A stretch of DNA of 64,000 nt, from positions 1,240,001-1,304,000 of the forward strand of contig NC_063068.1 of the NCBI RefSeq assembly GCF_022605165.1, read 5' to 3'. Under the pieces are notes generated by a model that saw nothing but the letters and a program-made list of their open reading frames with translations, ran no database searches and was not told the DNA's origin. Below are positions 1-10,964 of this stretch, one piece after another (positions within the stretch are counted from its first letter, which is position 1; each line of letters starts with the position of its first letter). The DNA is from Purpureocillium takamizusanense (Eukaryota; Ascomycota; Sordariomycetes; Hypocreales; Ophiocordycipitaceae). Position numbers and translations under genes: made by a program.

Positions 1-542
1 GAGAGTTGAGCGGAGACGGCTCGCGGCGCTTCCGTCACCATGCCGCGATAGCTTGAGCACTCAAGCAGTCCCCGCCACGCTGCCTTTGATCAGCGATAGC
101 CATCATCTTGCTCATCAAGAAGCTCGTTCACCATCCCTCGCGGAGTACTCCCCGCCCGATTCAACCGCCGACGGCGTCTATGTGGCGCCCGCAAAGCTCC
201 CCCAAAGCTCCCGGCTCGAAGCGCGCCATCTATGCCTGCCCGTATCAGGCGCCATCGTGCTCTGTAGTGCACGCCAGCAGCGTCCCTGACAACGGCGGCA
301 TCCCCTGCCCGTGAGCTGAAGCTGACGGACGTGTGCTGCCAATGAATTGGCCGCGCTCGATGATACTGACTCTCCGCTCAACCGGTCCTTTTCTGAGACC
401 AATGACAAGCTGTGTCACCTGGGCTCAGTACATACGTAATTACCTGTCTCGCCTCCCCGAGCAGGGGGGTTAACACCGCCGGCGCCGGCTCTATCTACAG
501 AATTCCCCTCTCCGCAGTCACGCAGACGGTTCATACGCTTCA
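1..542. other. intergenic / upstream of MFS gene
   Basis: No coding region is supportable here. Several short open frames overlap on both strands with no recognisable motif. The stretch is the likely promoter and 5' leader of the transporter starting at 543. Confidence 0.5.
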
Positions 543-2351
543 ATGGCCGAGAAGAAGGAATACACCAAGGATGAGGAAATCGTCGCCGCGGGGACCGTCG
601 GGGCGGAGCAGCTGAGCCCGGAGGAGGACAAGAGGTTGCTGCGCAAGATTGACCTATGGTGAGTTAATGAAACACTCCAGACGGTGGGTTTAGAGCCCGG
701 GTTAAGCTGAGTCGATGCCACCACAGCCTGCTACCCGTGATGGCCTTGTCCTACCTGTTCCAGTTCCTGGACAAGTCCGCCCTGGGCTTCACGGCCATCA
801 TGGGTCTTCGGGAGGACTTGCGGCTATCGGGTCAAGACTTTTCCTGGGCGTCGAGCATCTACTATTTCGGGTACTTGATTGCGTCGTACCCGGCCGGTCT
901 GGTCATGGTGCGCTGGAAAGTCGGCAAGACGATTGCCGTCGCGGTGTGAGTAAATATTCCTAAATAACGACCTCCGCCATTGGAGGTTTTTTTTTTGGAA
1001 CTGACACGGTCCCCGCGAAGCGTCTTTTGGGGCGCCATGCTCATGCTGACAGCCGCGACGTCAAATGCCGCCGGACTGCTGGCAGTCCGTTTCCTGCTTG
1101 GAGTCTGCGAGGCACCCATCGCCCCCGGTCTGTCCGTCATTGTGGCCATGTGGTACAAGCGCTCCGAGCAGCCGCTCCGGCACGCCGCGTGGTTCTTGGG
1201 CAATACCACGGCCGGCATCGTAGGCGGGTTGGCCGCTTATGGTATTGGCCACGTCCAAAGTATTGCAACTTGGAAGGTACGTGGCCCTCTCCTTTGGCCA
1301 AGCCCCGGGATACGTTGTGCTCAAGGGGAACGGAGCAGGCCGTGTTTCTCATCTTCGGAGGAGCCACCGTCGCCTGGTCGGTCGGTGTCGTCTTTCTGTT
1401 GCCCGACGTCCCTATGACGGCGTACTTCTTGAGCGAGGAGGACCGCGCCAAGGCGGTGGCACGAGTGACGGAAAACCGAACCGGCATCAAGAACAATCGC
1501 TTTAAATGGAACCAATGCCGCGAGGCGCTCCTCGACCCCAAGACCTGGATCATCGTGTTGATCCAGATATGCGGAAACATACCCAACGGCGGCATTCACT
1601 CGGTAGGTTCCTATTGAGTCGATCCGGCCTATTCGAGCTTATAAGCTGAACTTTGATGCAGTTTGGATCCATTGTCATCGAAGAGGGCCTTGGGTTCGAC
1701 ACGTTGCCGACACTCTTGTTGACCAGTGCCAGCTATCTCTCCCAGCTTATCCTCGTGCTGTTAGCCACGGGGGGCAGCACCTACTTTCGCAACACACGGA
1801 CATATTTCATGATGCTGAATTATGCGCTGGCCATTGTGGGCTCATGCATGGTGCGCCAGCTGCCGCCCGAGCAGAAATGGGCGCGGTATGCCGGCTACTG
1901 CCTGATTATGGCATTCAGCGCCAACTTCCCCGTGGTCATGTCGCTCGTGTCAGGCAACTTTGGTGGCTTCACCAAGAAGATGACGGTCAATGCTACCGTG
2001 AGTTCCTTTCTATCGAGACCGCTCGGGGATGGGTGACTTTTTTGGCTGACAGACATGGACGCCCACCAGGCGTTTGTGGTGTACTGCGCAGGCAACATTG
2101 TGGGCCCGCAGCTCTTCTTTGCGAGGGAGGCTCCCACGTACACGTCGGGCTTCATGGCCATGATTGTGTGCTTTGGCGTGGGCTTGATCGCCAGTGGCCT
2201 CTTGCGAGTTTACCTTGCGCGGGAGAACCGTCGGCGTGACACTCTCAGCCTTGGGGGAGAAGCCGAAGCCGAGACCGTGGATGCGGGGCTCATGGCCAAT
2301 CTCTTGGACAAAACGGACAAGGAAATTCCGCAGTTTCGATACGTATATTAG
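543..2351 (+). CDS. MFS transporter, allantoate permease (Dal5) family
   Basis: Six exons (543-658, 727-945, 1021-1276, 1339-1602, 1662-1997, 2070-2351) join in frame to 490 residues, a usual length for the anion:cation symporter (Dal5/Tna1) branch of the major facilitator superfamily. Seen: a short acidic N-terminus, then the family signature around residues 38-58 (KIDLCLLPVMALSYLFQFLDK region), alternating hydrophobic segments consistent with 12 TM helices, the mid-loop 'LPDVPMTAYFLSEEDRAKAV' type sequence and the later 'YCAGNIVGPQ' motif typical of helix 10. Members import small organic anions such as allantoate, nicotinate, pantothenate, vitamins or dipeptides across the plasma membrane; the substrate cannot be read from sequence. 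Introns are 56-75 nt with good GT..AG ends. The start at 543 gives the expected short cytosolic N-terminus. It stands alone, about 2.1 kb before the next gene. Confidence 0.9.
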
Positions 2352-4508
2352 GCTGTCGGCATGGCGGCGTCTGCCAATACACACTTTGAAGCCTGGCTGC
2401 TGCGTACGGCCACATGAGTGCATGTGGTCCTGGTTTGCAAAGGGCTTTCCATACCTTTCGACGGTGACCTTGGCGTCGCTATGCAAGTGAACTTCGATAA
2501 CCGTTAGGTACTTGAACCCTTCAAAGAGTCTCGATTGTGGCGTGTAAGCGCGATCAAGGTGAGAAAGGAGGCACGGACGCACAGCTGATAAAGAGAGAGC
2601 TTGATGGGCTATGAAGGGAGGAAGAACGAGATCTATATATATGTGGCCGAGCGAGAGAGAGACCAGTGAAAGAGCCGGCCAACTGGGAGGCTGACCAACC
2701 TAAACAAGGAATGCCAATCTCTTGAGAGTACTGGCGTGAGATTCAGAGTAGCCCTTTGAGAAAGTAGTGCTATCAGGCTCGTTCACCCCGAAGAGGGCCG
2801 TGGGAACACACGAAAACGCGACGACGAAAAAGGTCTTCGGGACGCGAAGGGGGGAGGGACCAAAGTCAAACAACAAAATTCACCCCAATAAGGAAAATGG
2901 AAAGCGGCCGGGGTGTGGGAGAGAGGAAAAGTCGGAGAGGGGGGGTTGGCCGCGGGCGAACTCTATGACTACCAACCTCCAGCTGCGCGCAGCTGGCGCT
3001 GATGCCTGCGCTGACACACGGCTGCAGCAGCTCTACCTCAGGCAGCATTGTCGCTCAACTTGCATTTGCTACTTACGAGTCTACCCTAGTCCGACCGCGG
3101 AACCTTGCCATTGATGAAGCCTAGGTGCCGAGGAAGAATTCTGTGCTGCCATGCGAGGCAGCTGCCGTTTGTAATGCCGTCAATCAGCCTCTGCGATATA
3201 GCTACATGTATTTAGCTGCGTGTAATGCTGCATCATAAAGGCATTGGCTACGACGATGGAGTGAAGGCTATATTGCCGGTTGCGATCCCGTCGTTGCTAT
3301 CTTTATATTTGATGTAGTCATATTCCGTTGCTATCATCGTTGCTGGCATCACTCTCGTCACTCTCGCTGCTTTCGCTACCCTCACTATATATACTATCGT
3401 GATATTTGCAAGCTCTCACGGCGATATGGTCTTGTCTTCTTTATCCTTTATCGCAAATGAAATACTCTTCAATGTCAATTCCTCCAGTCCATTACGAGGC
3501 CATTCCCACCGCCGTCCGACAAACCCTCCCGCCACCAGCGCAACGTCAATATAGGTCAGGCCAAACCTGTCAAAGAGAGGAGAGGGAAATGACAACGTCG
3601 CCAAGCAGTGACGACCGAGTCCCCTTCCGCTCTTATCCCACCATGCTCCTTCGTCTTCATCTCTCAACAAAGGTGGCTGAAGCATAGGACTCCTCGACAG
3701 GCCGGCTGGGGCTGCAGCCGTCGACGCCGAGCGGGGCGACTGGGAACCACGGCCGTTGCAGATCTGCCGCCACAGGAGTTGCTGGGCGGGCATGCGCATC
3801 CCCGGCAACGTGGGTAGCCGCCAGCTGTCAAACCTCTTTCGGACTCGCGGCCCCGACGACAATCGTCGGCCGCGCCTAATGGCGAGTCATGCCTCCCTCG
3901 CCAGTTGAGTTGACATCAGACCGACCGAACCATCAGCACCACCACCTTCCGCACAAGGTCGGCCCTTTTCGCCCGTCCGGCGACCCCCGTGATTTCATTT
4001 CGCGCGACTGCGGGGACAAGACGAGAGCCTGGGCGTCCCTGCTGCTGCTGCTGCTGCTGCTGCTTCCTTTTTGCCCCCCTCTCCGCCGTCCGTACATGAG
4101 GCCCCGAGTCAAGATGTGCTGTCGTGGGATGGTCGATTGGCCAGGTGCCATCCTTCCGGCCCGTCTAGCCATGCAGCGCACAGACTAGGCCGGCAGCCTC
4201 GTTGGGATGTCCAAGTGCCGATGACAGAAACGCTTGCAGCTGTTGTCCGCCTTCTCGTGGCGGCCGTTGAATGTGAAACTGGGGTGCGTCGTGTCTCGCA
4301 GCCATGATAATTCTGCCGCACCGTTGTTGCCACGCCGTCTAGACGCCAATTTAAACCCGCCCAGGCTCTCTCTCTCTGACCCTGGTTCGAGGTGTTCTTG
4401 GGTGCTTCCAGTAACCAAGTCCCTCCATATATGAGCCTGGCCTGCCTGGCGGCCACGACTGAACTGGACTGGTGCTGAGTTTACCTTCTTAATGCTCCGT
4501 CATCAGAC
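2352..4508. other. intergenic region
   Basis: About 2.1 kb with no supportable gene. It holds purine-rich tracts (2560-2950), AT-rich stretches around 3290-3410 and a CTG microsatellite (4039-4063). The right end is the presumed promoter of the CFEM receptor. Confidence 0.5.
4039..4063 (+). repeat. (CTG)8 trinucleotide microsatellite
   Basis: Eight perfect CTG units in noncoding DNA about 450 bp before the receptor start. Read on either strand it can give poly-Leu or poly-Ser/Gln tracts in unrelated short frames, which is why those frames were not accepted as genes. Confidence 0.9.
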
Positions 4509-5974
4509 ATGGCAAAGTGGTGGTGGCCCATAGCAGCCGTGGCATTCGTGCCATACGCAACGGCAAAGACATCACTCATGGATGCCGTAGCAAAGCTTCC
4601 CCCCTGCGCAGTCTGTCACCCACCTACTCGAGCTCATCTTCACGCGGTCACTCGTATAGCTAAGGACCTCTCAGCTTACATGCGTCGGAAACGCCGTCTC
4701 ATCGTCGAAGTGCTCGTTGACCGATGAAGCCTGCCTTTGCAACAACGGCCCTCTTCAACAAAACATAACCGCATGCGTCCTCGCAGACTGCTCCATCAAG
4801 GAGGCACTCTGTGCGTCCGTTCAGACTCGGCCGAAGGGCCCAGGCACTCAGCAGCAGCGCGGCTGACAAGGATGCAGTCACCAAGAACCTCACAGAGACG
4901 GCCTGCGACCGTCCCGTCCGCGACTCGTCCGGCACCCTCATCGCCCTCAACAACACGCTCGGGATCATCACCGGCCTCTTCGTCCTCCAGCGCTTCGCCT
5001 TCAAGATCTTCTCCCGTCTCAGCATCCACCTCGACGACTGGTTCACGCTGCTCACCACGCTCGTCGGCGTGCCCGCCACGGTCATCAACCGCTATGGTCT
5101 GCCGCCCAATGGCATCGGCCGCGACGTCTGGACGCTGACGGAGCAGCAAATCACCAGCTTTGGGCGCTTCTTCTACGCCATGGAGGTCATCTACTTCACG
5201 CAGGTCGCGCTGCTCAAACTCGCGCTGCTCTTCTTTTACATCCGCATCTTCTCCGGCGCCGCCGAGTCGGTGCGTGCCCTGCTCTGGGGCACGACCGTCC
5301 TCACCGTGGGCTTCGGCATCGCCTTCGTCGTCGCCGCCGTGTTCCAGTGCGACCCCGTTAGTTTCTTCTGGACGAGGTGGGATGATGAGCAGGGGCAGGG
5401 CCGGTGCATGAGCATCAACGCCATTGCGTGGTCCAACGCCGCCATCAGCATCGCACTCGACGTGTGGATGCTGGCCCTCCCCATCTCGCAGCTCAAGCAG
5501 CTGGACTTGAGCTGGCGCAAAAAGACCGGTGCCGGCATCATGTTCTGCACCGGCGCCTTGTGAGTGTCTTCGGCCCCGGTCACGTCCCGGACCGCGTCTG
5601 GTGCTGACCGCAGCAGCGTCACCGTCGTCAGCATCCTGCGTCTGAAGCTGCTCGTCGACTTTGGGTCCGACTCGATCAACCCAACGTGGGACAACTTTCA
5701 AATCACTTGCTGGTCGACGGTGGAGATGAATGTCGGCATCATCTGCGTCTGCCTTCCGTCGCTGCGTCTCATGATCATCCGCACGTTCCCTCGGGTGCTC
5801 AACACCGTGTACGGCGCCAATTCGCGCCAGGTGCGCAACACCAGTCACGATTGCAAAGGCAACAAAGAGATCTGTGAGGAGGGGGAATCGCACGGCCATA
5901 GAGTGCAGCATGATAAAGATAAAGTGCAGCGGATGACAATCGACGAACCCACATCCAAAGCTTCCCATGTATAA
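4509..5974 (+). CDS. CFEM-domain Pth11-like seven-transmembrane receptor
   Basis: Four exons (4509-4610, 4675-4810, 4878-5559, 5617-5974) give 425 residues. Signal peptide at about 1-20, then a CFEM domain (about 30-95) whose eight cysteines are all present once the exons are joined: PPC, LTC, SKC, EAC, LC, TAC, ADC, ETAC. Seven hydrophobic segments follow (about 105-350) with the conserved 'DDWFTLL' loop and a polar C-terminal tail. This is the fungal Pth11-type GPCR / rhodopsin-like integral membrane architecture. Known members, such as Magnaporthe PTH11, sense surface cues and act upstream of G-protein/cAMP signalling; the ligand here is unknown. The first donor is GTCTGT, slightly atypical, but the CFEM cysteine spacing fixes the junction. 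The C-terminal tail is Lys/Glu-rich and short for the family. The next gene on the same strand is a small secreted protein. Confidence 0.9.
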
Positions 5975-6360
5975 TATTCGCGAAATAAAGAAGACACATC
6001 ATACGCAGTACGCGCAAAGATAAACATGACGGGCTCAGACGCAAGTGGTGACAATTCACAACGTAATGTCAACCTGGACTCTCGCTGCCTAATGATTATC
6101 CCCACCCAAGGCGTGTCTGGCCTTCGAGCAGCCCTCGCCCGAGAGGCGTTACAGCGGGGCCTTATCTACGATGACCATAGGTATGCGCGAGTTCTAGCAT
6201 GCTTCAGTGATATCAAGCATCTCTGTCTATAAATGCCCTCGACGGCCCCCCTTGGCTTCGTCGCAATGTACCATCCAATCTCTCCACCTTGCTCGTGTCC
6301 AAATCTTCCATCGACGCCTCAGATTCGTTCCTCGCACCCACTCTCAAAACTCGTTCCATC
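5975..6360 (+). other. intergenic, promoter of small secreted protein
   Basis: 386 bp between the receptor stop and the small cysteine-rich protein. The only clear element is a TATA box (6228-6234) listed separately. Confidence 0.5.
6228..6234 (+). promoter_or_regulatory. TATA box (TATAAAT)
   Basis: A perfect TATAAAT lies 127 nt before the ATG at 6361, leaving room for a transcription start and a leader of roughly 90-100 nt. A strong TATA box suits a highly inducible secreted protein. It supports the small gene downstream being real. Confidence 0.5.
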
Positions 6361-6776
6361 ATGATTCTCTTGAACCTCGTGGCCTGGTGCCTTCCTATTG
6401 CTGCTGTGGCGTCAAAGAAATCTCCGAACGACTACGATGCGAAGGGAGTAAGTAAAGAGCCGTACGAATAAGCAGAAACGCGAGCTGGCAACTAACGTCT
6501 GTGTCCGACAATAGCGCTGTACTACATCAAGGGGGTCAATGATAGGCCACTGCGTGCTCAAACGCACAGACAACACGTGGTTGGAGGAGGACAGGGTGGT
6601 CATTCCCTGCCACGAAGGAACCCCTGTACGTCTTCTCCTAGGATGGTCTCCTGAGACGGCTCCACGAGACCCTAGGCCGCAACGCAGACACTGACAACCG
6701 AGGAATATAGTGTCCGGGAGAAAATCGACGTTGTGCTTGGAACAAGGGAACGGAGACGGCCGCGTGTGGGATATAA
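6361..6776 (+). CDS. small secreted cysteine-rich protein (candidate effector)
   Basis: Three short exons (6361-6447, 6515-6625, 6711-6776) join in phase 0 to an 87-residue protein too fragmented to show as one long frame. Residues 1-18 are a clear signal peptide (hydrophobic core LLNLVAWCLPIAAVA). The mature part has six cysteines (RC, HC, PC, CP, RC, AC), suggesting three disulfides, and ends at CGI. Introns are 67 and 85 nt, with donors GTAAGT and GTACGT and an ACTAAC branch point in the first. Size, secretion signal and even cysteine number are those of fungal small secreted proteins (effectors, antifungal or surface proteins), but I recognise no family and claim no activity. A TATA box sits 127 nt upstream, and the upstream neighbour on the same strand is a CFEM receptor. 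Confidence 0.7.
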
Positions 6777-7113
6777 CAGATCTAATCTGGCATCACGCGT
6801 ACCATGCGCACGATACCCTGGTCATTGTCATGGCCCTGGCTGGGGCGCGAGATTTGCGTTGGCGGGTTCCTGGGCATGAGAAACGATACGGCATCTAGTG
6901 GTTGACTTCCTCGGCTTCGCGAGGGTATGAAGCGGGCAGGCCATCGCGGGTTGGAAAAAAGTTCATCTCACGTTCCTCCATACGTCTAGCCAATAGGAAT
7001 ATGAGTAAGACTCAAACCGTGACCCGTGGCGGCTCGCATAGCCACGTATAAACCCTCATTCAAGAAACATCGCATCAATGACTCCAACGCCATGCACGTC
7101 ATATCATCGCATT
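6777..7113. other. intergenic, tail-to-tail
   Basis: 337 bp between two convergent genes: 3' flanks of the small secreted protein and of the thioredoxin gene. Nothing else is recognisable. Confidence 0.5.
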
Positions 7114-7923
7114 TCAATCCGATCCCAAATCGGCCAGCGTCCTAAACGCAGGCTTCTGCGCCGGCGCCCTCGCCGCTCCTCCGTGACCGCCGGCCTGCCC
7201 TGGAGCAGGCTTCTTTCCGCCCGACGTAGCCTTGTGAATGTTGAACCATGACGACTCGGCCGCCTTGCGCGCGTCGAACTGCTCGGCGAGACACTTGTCA
7301 GCAATATTGTCCCTCGACTGGGGGCCGTCACTCCTCCTTTTTGCTACGTGCCGAAAATAGAGACACCAGATACAACCCGACAAAGACGACCAGCACGTTT
7401 AGCAGGCCCGTCAGATTGAAGGAGGGACCCGTCGCCCGCCTGGCCGCCGGCGCGTCGCCGCCGAGCGTCCGCCCCGGCGTCTTGAAGGCGTCGCCAGGTT
7501 TCCCCGCGCCGGGCGTGTCCGCGAGCTTCGCTGCCTTGGATATGGCCTCGCTCAGGGCCGAAGGGTTCGCGCCCTTGATGGTGTCGACACAGTTGCCTCC
7601 GTGGAAGACCTTGAAGGTGGGCATCGCGGAAACGCCGTTGGTGCGGGCGATAGCTGACTGGGTGTCGACGTTGACCTTGGCGAAGGCAACTTTCTTGGGC
7701 CGCGAATGCTCCTTGGCGAGGCGCTCGAAGTGCGGCGCAATCATCTTGCAGGGGCCGCACCAGTCGGCGTAGACTGTCACCGGTAAGCAAACTGCGCGAC
7801 AATGGCCGCCCGTCAAGGACAAGTTGCCGGGGATGTCGACGTACAGTCTGCAATGACGACGTTGGTGCCAGAGAGCAGCGACTGCCACTCGGCGACGGAA
7901 CCGATGCTGATGGGGCCGCTCAT
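7114..7923 (-). CDS. thioredoxin with C-terminal membrane anchor and tail
   Basis: Starts at 7923. Exon 1 is 7923-7845, exon 2 is 7773-7352, exon 3 is 7278-7114; 221 residues. A thioredoxin fold occupies about 1-105 with the redox motif DWCGPCKM near residue 30 and the cis-Pro loop 'AMPTFKVF'. A Gly/Pro/Ala-rich linker and one TM helix (about 145-165, 'LLNVLVVFVGLYLVSLFS') follow, then a basic soluble tail ending in 'FRTLADLGSD'. It probably reduces disulfides of membrane-associated partners. Intron 1 splices ACT|GTACGT to make 'ADFYADWCGPC'. Intron 2 appears to be GC-AG (GCACGT..GAGCAG, 7351-7279, 73 nt, branch GCTGAC), which joins 'VSLFS' to 'FDARKAAESS'. If it is retained, translation stops at 7328 after 'ARSKKEE', giving 174 residues. 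The gene is divergent from the SPOUT methyltransferase, 309 bp away. Confidence 0.82.
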
Positions 7924-8232
7924 GGTCGTGACGATGCGTCGGAGGCAGTGGTTGGAGCCGTCGAGAGCCGAGCAGGCGAGGCAATGTGTTGCGCCGACGT
8001 TGGAAGTTGGAAGTGGACAGACAGCCTGGTGGCGCGGAGGAGGCGCGCGGAGGAGGCGCGGCCGCTGACCAACCATGCCATGGCGGGGCACTGCGAGGGG
8101 CAGGCGGTGGCTGAAGTGGATCATCGTTCTGCCGGACGTAATGCCGGCCCCGTCAACTTTTCGAGTGCAGCTTTCACCGACCTGGACCTGGACCCCAATT
8201 CCTCCAAATCGCCTGCACACAGTTCGGCAACG
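7924..8232. promoter_or_regulatory. shared divergent promoter, thioredoxin / SPOUT methyltransferase
   Basis: 309 bp between two head-to-head start codons. GC-rich with no TATA box, as usual for constitutive housekeeping genes. Individual sites cannot be assigned by eye. Confidence 0.5.
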
Positions 8233-9376
8233 ATGTCATTTCACGAGCGGCAAAACAAGGTACGTGAGGCCCGAGGATACCAGAGCTTGCCGTTTACTAA
8301 TTGCGTAATTAGAAGCGCAAGACGATGCACAATGGCGGCCGCCAGGAGCGGGTCTCGTTCAAGCCGTCGGCCATGTTCACGCCCATCGAAGGCGGGCGTG
8401 ACTGGACCGTATCGGTGGCCATCCCCGCCAGCGTCATAACCAGGTATGCATGGCCTGTTTCGGCCCCTCCCTAACAACCCATCTCACCAGTTTTCCCAGC
8501 CTCGCCACAGCCGACCAGCGCATGGCTGTCCCCGGTCGCATTGCACGTGCTCTCGCCGTCTTCTCCGTCGACGAGGTCGTCATCTTCGACGACACGCCCC
8601 CCGCACAGCGCCCACGACACACCGACCCGGCCGCGTACACGGGCGACACCGACCCGTGCCACTTCCTGTCTCACATCATCAGTTTCCTCGAGGCGCCACC
8701 GTTTATGCGCAAGGCCCTCTTTCCCCTACATCCCAACCTGCGCCTGACGGCGCTGCTGCCCAGCCTCGACATGCCGCACCACCCCAACCCCAAGGAGTGG
8801 ATCCCCTACCGCGAAGGAGTCACCATCGCGGGCAAGACGGGCACCGGCGAGGGAACGCTCGTCGAGGTCGGCCTGGAAGACCCCGTCGAGATCGAGGAAA
8901 CCATTCCGCCCAAGACGCGCCTCACGCTGCTATTCCCCGAGGACGAGTCCAAGTATCCTGAATGCGTCAATCCGGCGGCGCCGCGCGAAGAGGGCGGGTA
9001 CTATTGGGGTTATACAGTTCGAAAGGCGTCATCCCTTTCCAACGTTTTCACCGAGTCACCGTACGAAGAGGGTTACGACATCAGCATCGGCACGTCCGAG
9101 CGGGGCACGCCGATATCCCGGGCGTTCCCGTCATCTACCCCGCGGCCCCTCAACTTCAAGCATATGCTCATTGCTTTTGGTGGGCCCAGAGGCCTCGAGT
9201 TCGCCGCAATGAACGACGAGCAGCTCACCGGCATGGACGTCCAAGGCCCCAAGACGAGGGAGCTGTTCGACCACTGGATCAACGTGCTGCCGAGCCAGGG
9301 CAGCAGGACCATCAGGACAGAGGAGGCGATGTTCATCGGCTTGACAGCTCTGAGGTCGCTTTGGGACACCAGTTGA
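8233..9376 (+). CDS. SPOUT-family RNA methyltransferase (SPOUT1/C9orf114-like)
   Basis: Three exons (8233-8259, 8313-8443, 8491-9376), 347 residues. After a basic N-terminal tail, 'WTVSVAIPASVIT' opens the catalytic SPOUT domain, followed by 'PGRIARALAVFSVDEVVIFDD', 'PHHPNPKEWIPYREGVT', a long inserted beta-barrel-like region (about 130-215) and the C-terminal knot segment 'LIAFGGPRGLEFA' with the usual 'LPSQGSRTIRTEEAMFI' ending. This is the 'putative RNA methyltransferase' family (human SPOUT1/CENP-32; yeast YMR310C and YGR283C), SAM-dependent enzymes linked to large-subunit ribosome assembly. Length and order match the family. The 27-nt first exon is supported by GTACGT and by frame continuity. 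It shares a divergent promoter with the thioredoxin gene and converges on lipoyl synthase (293 bp between stops). Confidence 0.9.
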
Positions 9377-9668
9377 GGCATGATTTTGTTCTTTTCATGA
9401 TACCCAGCTTCGAGCGGGCACGTATATAAGACGCGTGTGCCGTATGACCTGTCTCTATATGCCACGAGACCTAGTGTCGAATCTTAGCTCTGTGTCCGAG
9501 ACACAGCATGTGCACAAATATGCACGGCCAATACACGGAAGCGCCGTTGTTGAAGGCACCCCCTCTCCAGTTGAATCCTAAACGCCGTCCCATGAGGCCG
9601 CCTCCACTGATGAATGGGCCAATAATCCACAAATGTGATGAATGAACGTGAAAGCGCTGTGAATGTAT

Positions 9669-10964
9669 TTATATCGAACGCGCGTCCGCGTCCAATGCTA
9701 CCGCCTTGCCGAGGCTCTCCGTTCCGGCCATGACCTTGTCACCGGCCCGCTTGCGCAGCACATTCTCGATGAAGGCCTCACCGGCCTTGTACGAGGAGCG
9801 GACAAGGGGCCCGCTGGCGCAGTACAGGAAGCCCATGTCGAGGGCTCGCTGGCGCCACATCTCGAACTCGTCGGGAGTGACGTACTTTTCCACCTTGAGG
9901 TGGCGCTTCGTCGGCCGCATGTACTGGCCAAAGGTGACGACGTCGACGTCGGCCTTCCGCAGCTCTGTTTTCAGGTTAGCTATGCAGATAACGAGACTCT
10001 TCTGGTGGTGGTGCTGCGTACCCCTCAATGCGTCCATGACCTCCTGCTCCTGCTCGCCAAGGCCGAGCATGATGCTCGTCTTGGTGATGATGCCCTCCTT
10101 ACCCCTCACGTCCTTGACATGCTTGAGGACCTTGAGACTCTGCCGGAATGTGGCCCTCCGGTCGCGCACGTACGGCGTCAAGGCCTCGACGGTCTCAACG
10201 TTGTGGGCGTATACGTCAAGGCCGCTCTCGGCCACAATCTTGACCATGTCAAGATCGCCCCTAAAGTCGCCCGTGAGGGCCTCGACCAGCAGCGAGGGCT
10301 TCTTGTGCTTGATCTTGCGGATGGTCTCGGCGAAATGCCTGGCGCCGCCGTCGACGAGGTCGTCACGGTCGACGCTGGTGAGGACAACGTAGCCCAAGCC
10401 CCAGCGGGCGAGGGCCTCGGCCGTGTGCTCGGGCTCGTGGGGATCGAGGGGCGGGGGCGCGCGGCTCGTCTTGACGCTGCAGAAGCGGCAGCCGCGGGTG
10501 CAGGTGTCGCCCATGAGCATGATGGTAGCCGTGGCGGCGCTCTTGTCGGAGCCGCCCCAGCACTCGGAGATGTTAGGGCAGCGTGCCTCCTCGCAGACCG
10601 TGTGCAGTCCGAGGCCGCGCAGGTCCGACTTGATCTTCTTGTAGTTGTCGTTGCCCGCGGGGATGGGCGTCTTGAGCCACTCGGGCAGCCGCGTGATGGT
10701 GCGCTTCTTGCCCGCGGGACCGACCTCGGCGGTACGCAGCGTGTACGCCTCCGTGGGCGACAGCGGCTGCGCGGCCGACGAGGTGCCGACAAAGTCGGAG
10801 AAGGGAGCCACCGTTGTGTCCTTGAAGTACGTCTTTCGCTGGGGTTTCGCGGCGGCGGCGTCGTCGCCGGGGTTGGGGACGGTGGCGAAGGCGCGGGCGG
10901 CCACGGCGGGCGCGGCACTCAGGGCTTTCCGGACGGGAGCCCGGGCGCGCTGGAGAGACGCCAT
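9669..10964 (-). CDS. LIP5: lipoyl synthase, mitochondrial
   Basis: Two exons (10964-10022 and 9964-9669), 412 residues. Radical-SAM enzyme that inserts two sulfurs into protein-bound octanoyl groups to make lipoyl cofactors of PDH, OGDH and glycine cleavage in mitochondria. Seen: an Arg/Ala-rich targeting peptide (about 1-30); the auxiliary 4Fe-4S ligands '[12 protein letters not shown]'; the radical-SAM triad 'CTRGCRFC'; and the C-terminal 'RSSYKAGE' containing the serine ligand of the auxiliary cluster. The start at 10964 gives a typical presequence; an in-frame ATG at 11144 would add 60 residues with no targeting character. The 57-nt intron (10021-9965) has GTACGC, CTAAC and ACAG, but is a multiple of three without a stop, so retention would insert 19 residues just before '[13 protein letters not shown]'. 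Family alignment ('[12 protein letters not shown]') supports removal. Confidence 0.95.
   Translation of the reverse strand: MASLQRARAPVRKALSAAPAVAARAFATVPNPGDDAAAAKPQRKTYFKDTTVAPFSDFVGTSSAAQPLSPTEAYTLRTAEVGPAGKKRTITRLPEWLKTPIPAGNDNYKKIKSDLRGLGLHTVCEEARCPNISECWGGSDKSAATATIMLMGDTCTRGCRFCSVKTSRAPPPLDPHEPEHTAEALARWGLGYVVLTSVDRDDLVDGGARHFAETIRKIKHKKPSLLVEALTGDFRGDLDMVKIVAESGLDVYAHNVETVEALTPYVRDRRATFRQSLKVLKHVKDVRGKEGIITKTSIMLGLGEQEQEVMDALRGTQHHHQKSLVICIANLKTELRKADVDVVTFGQYMRPTKRHLKVEKYVTPDEFEMWRQRALDMGFLYCASGPLVRSSYKAGEAFIENVLRKRAGDKVMAGTESLGKAVALDADARSI

Noticed and set aside
4796..5968. 390-codon open frame on the minus strand
   Set aside because: Antisense shadow of the CFEM receptor; low-complexity Asp/Glu/Arg.
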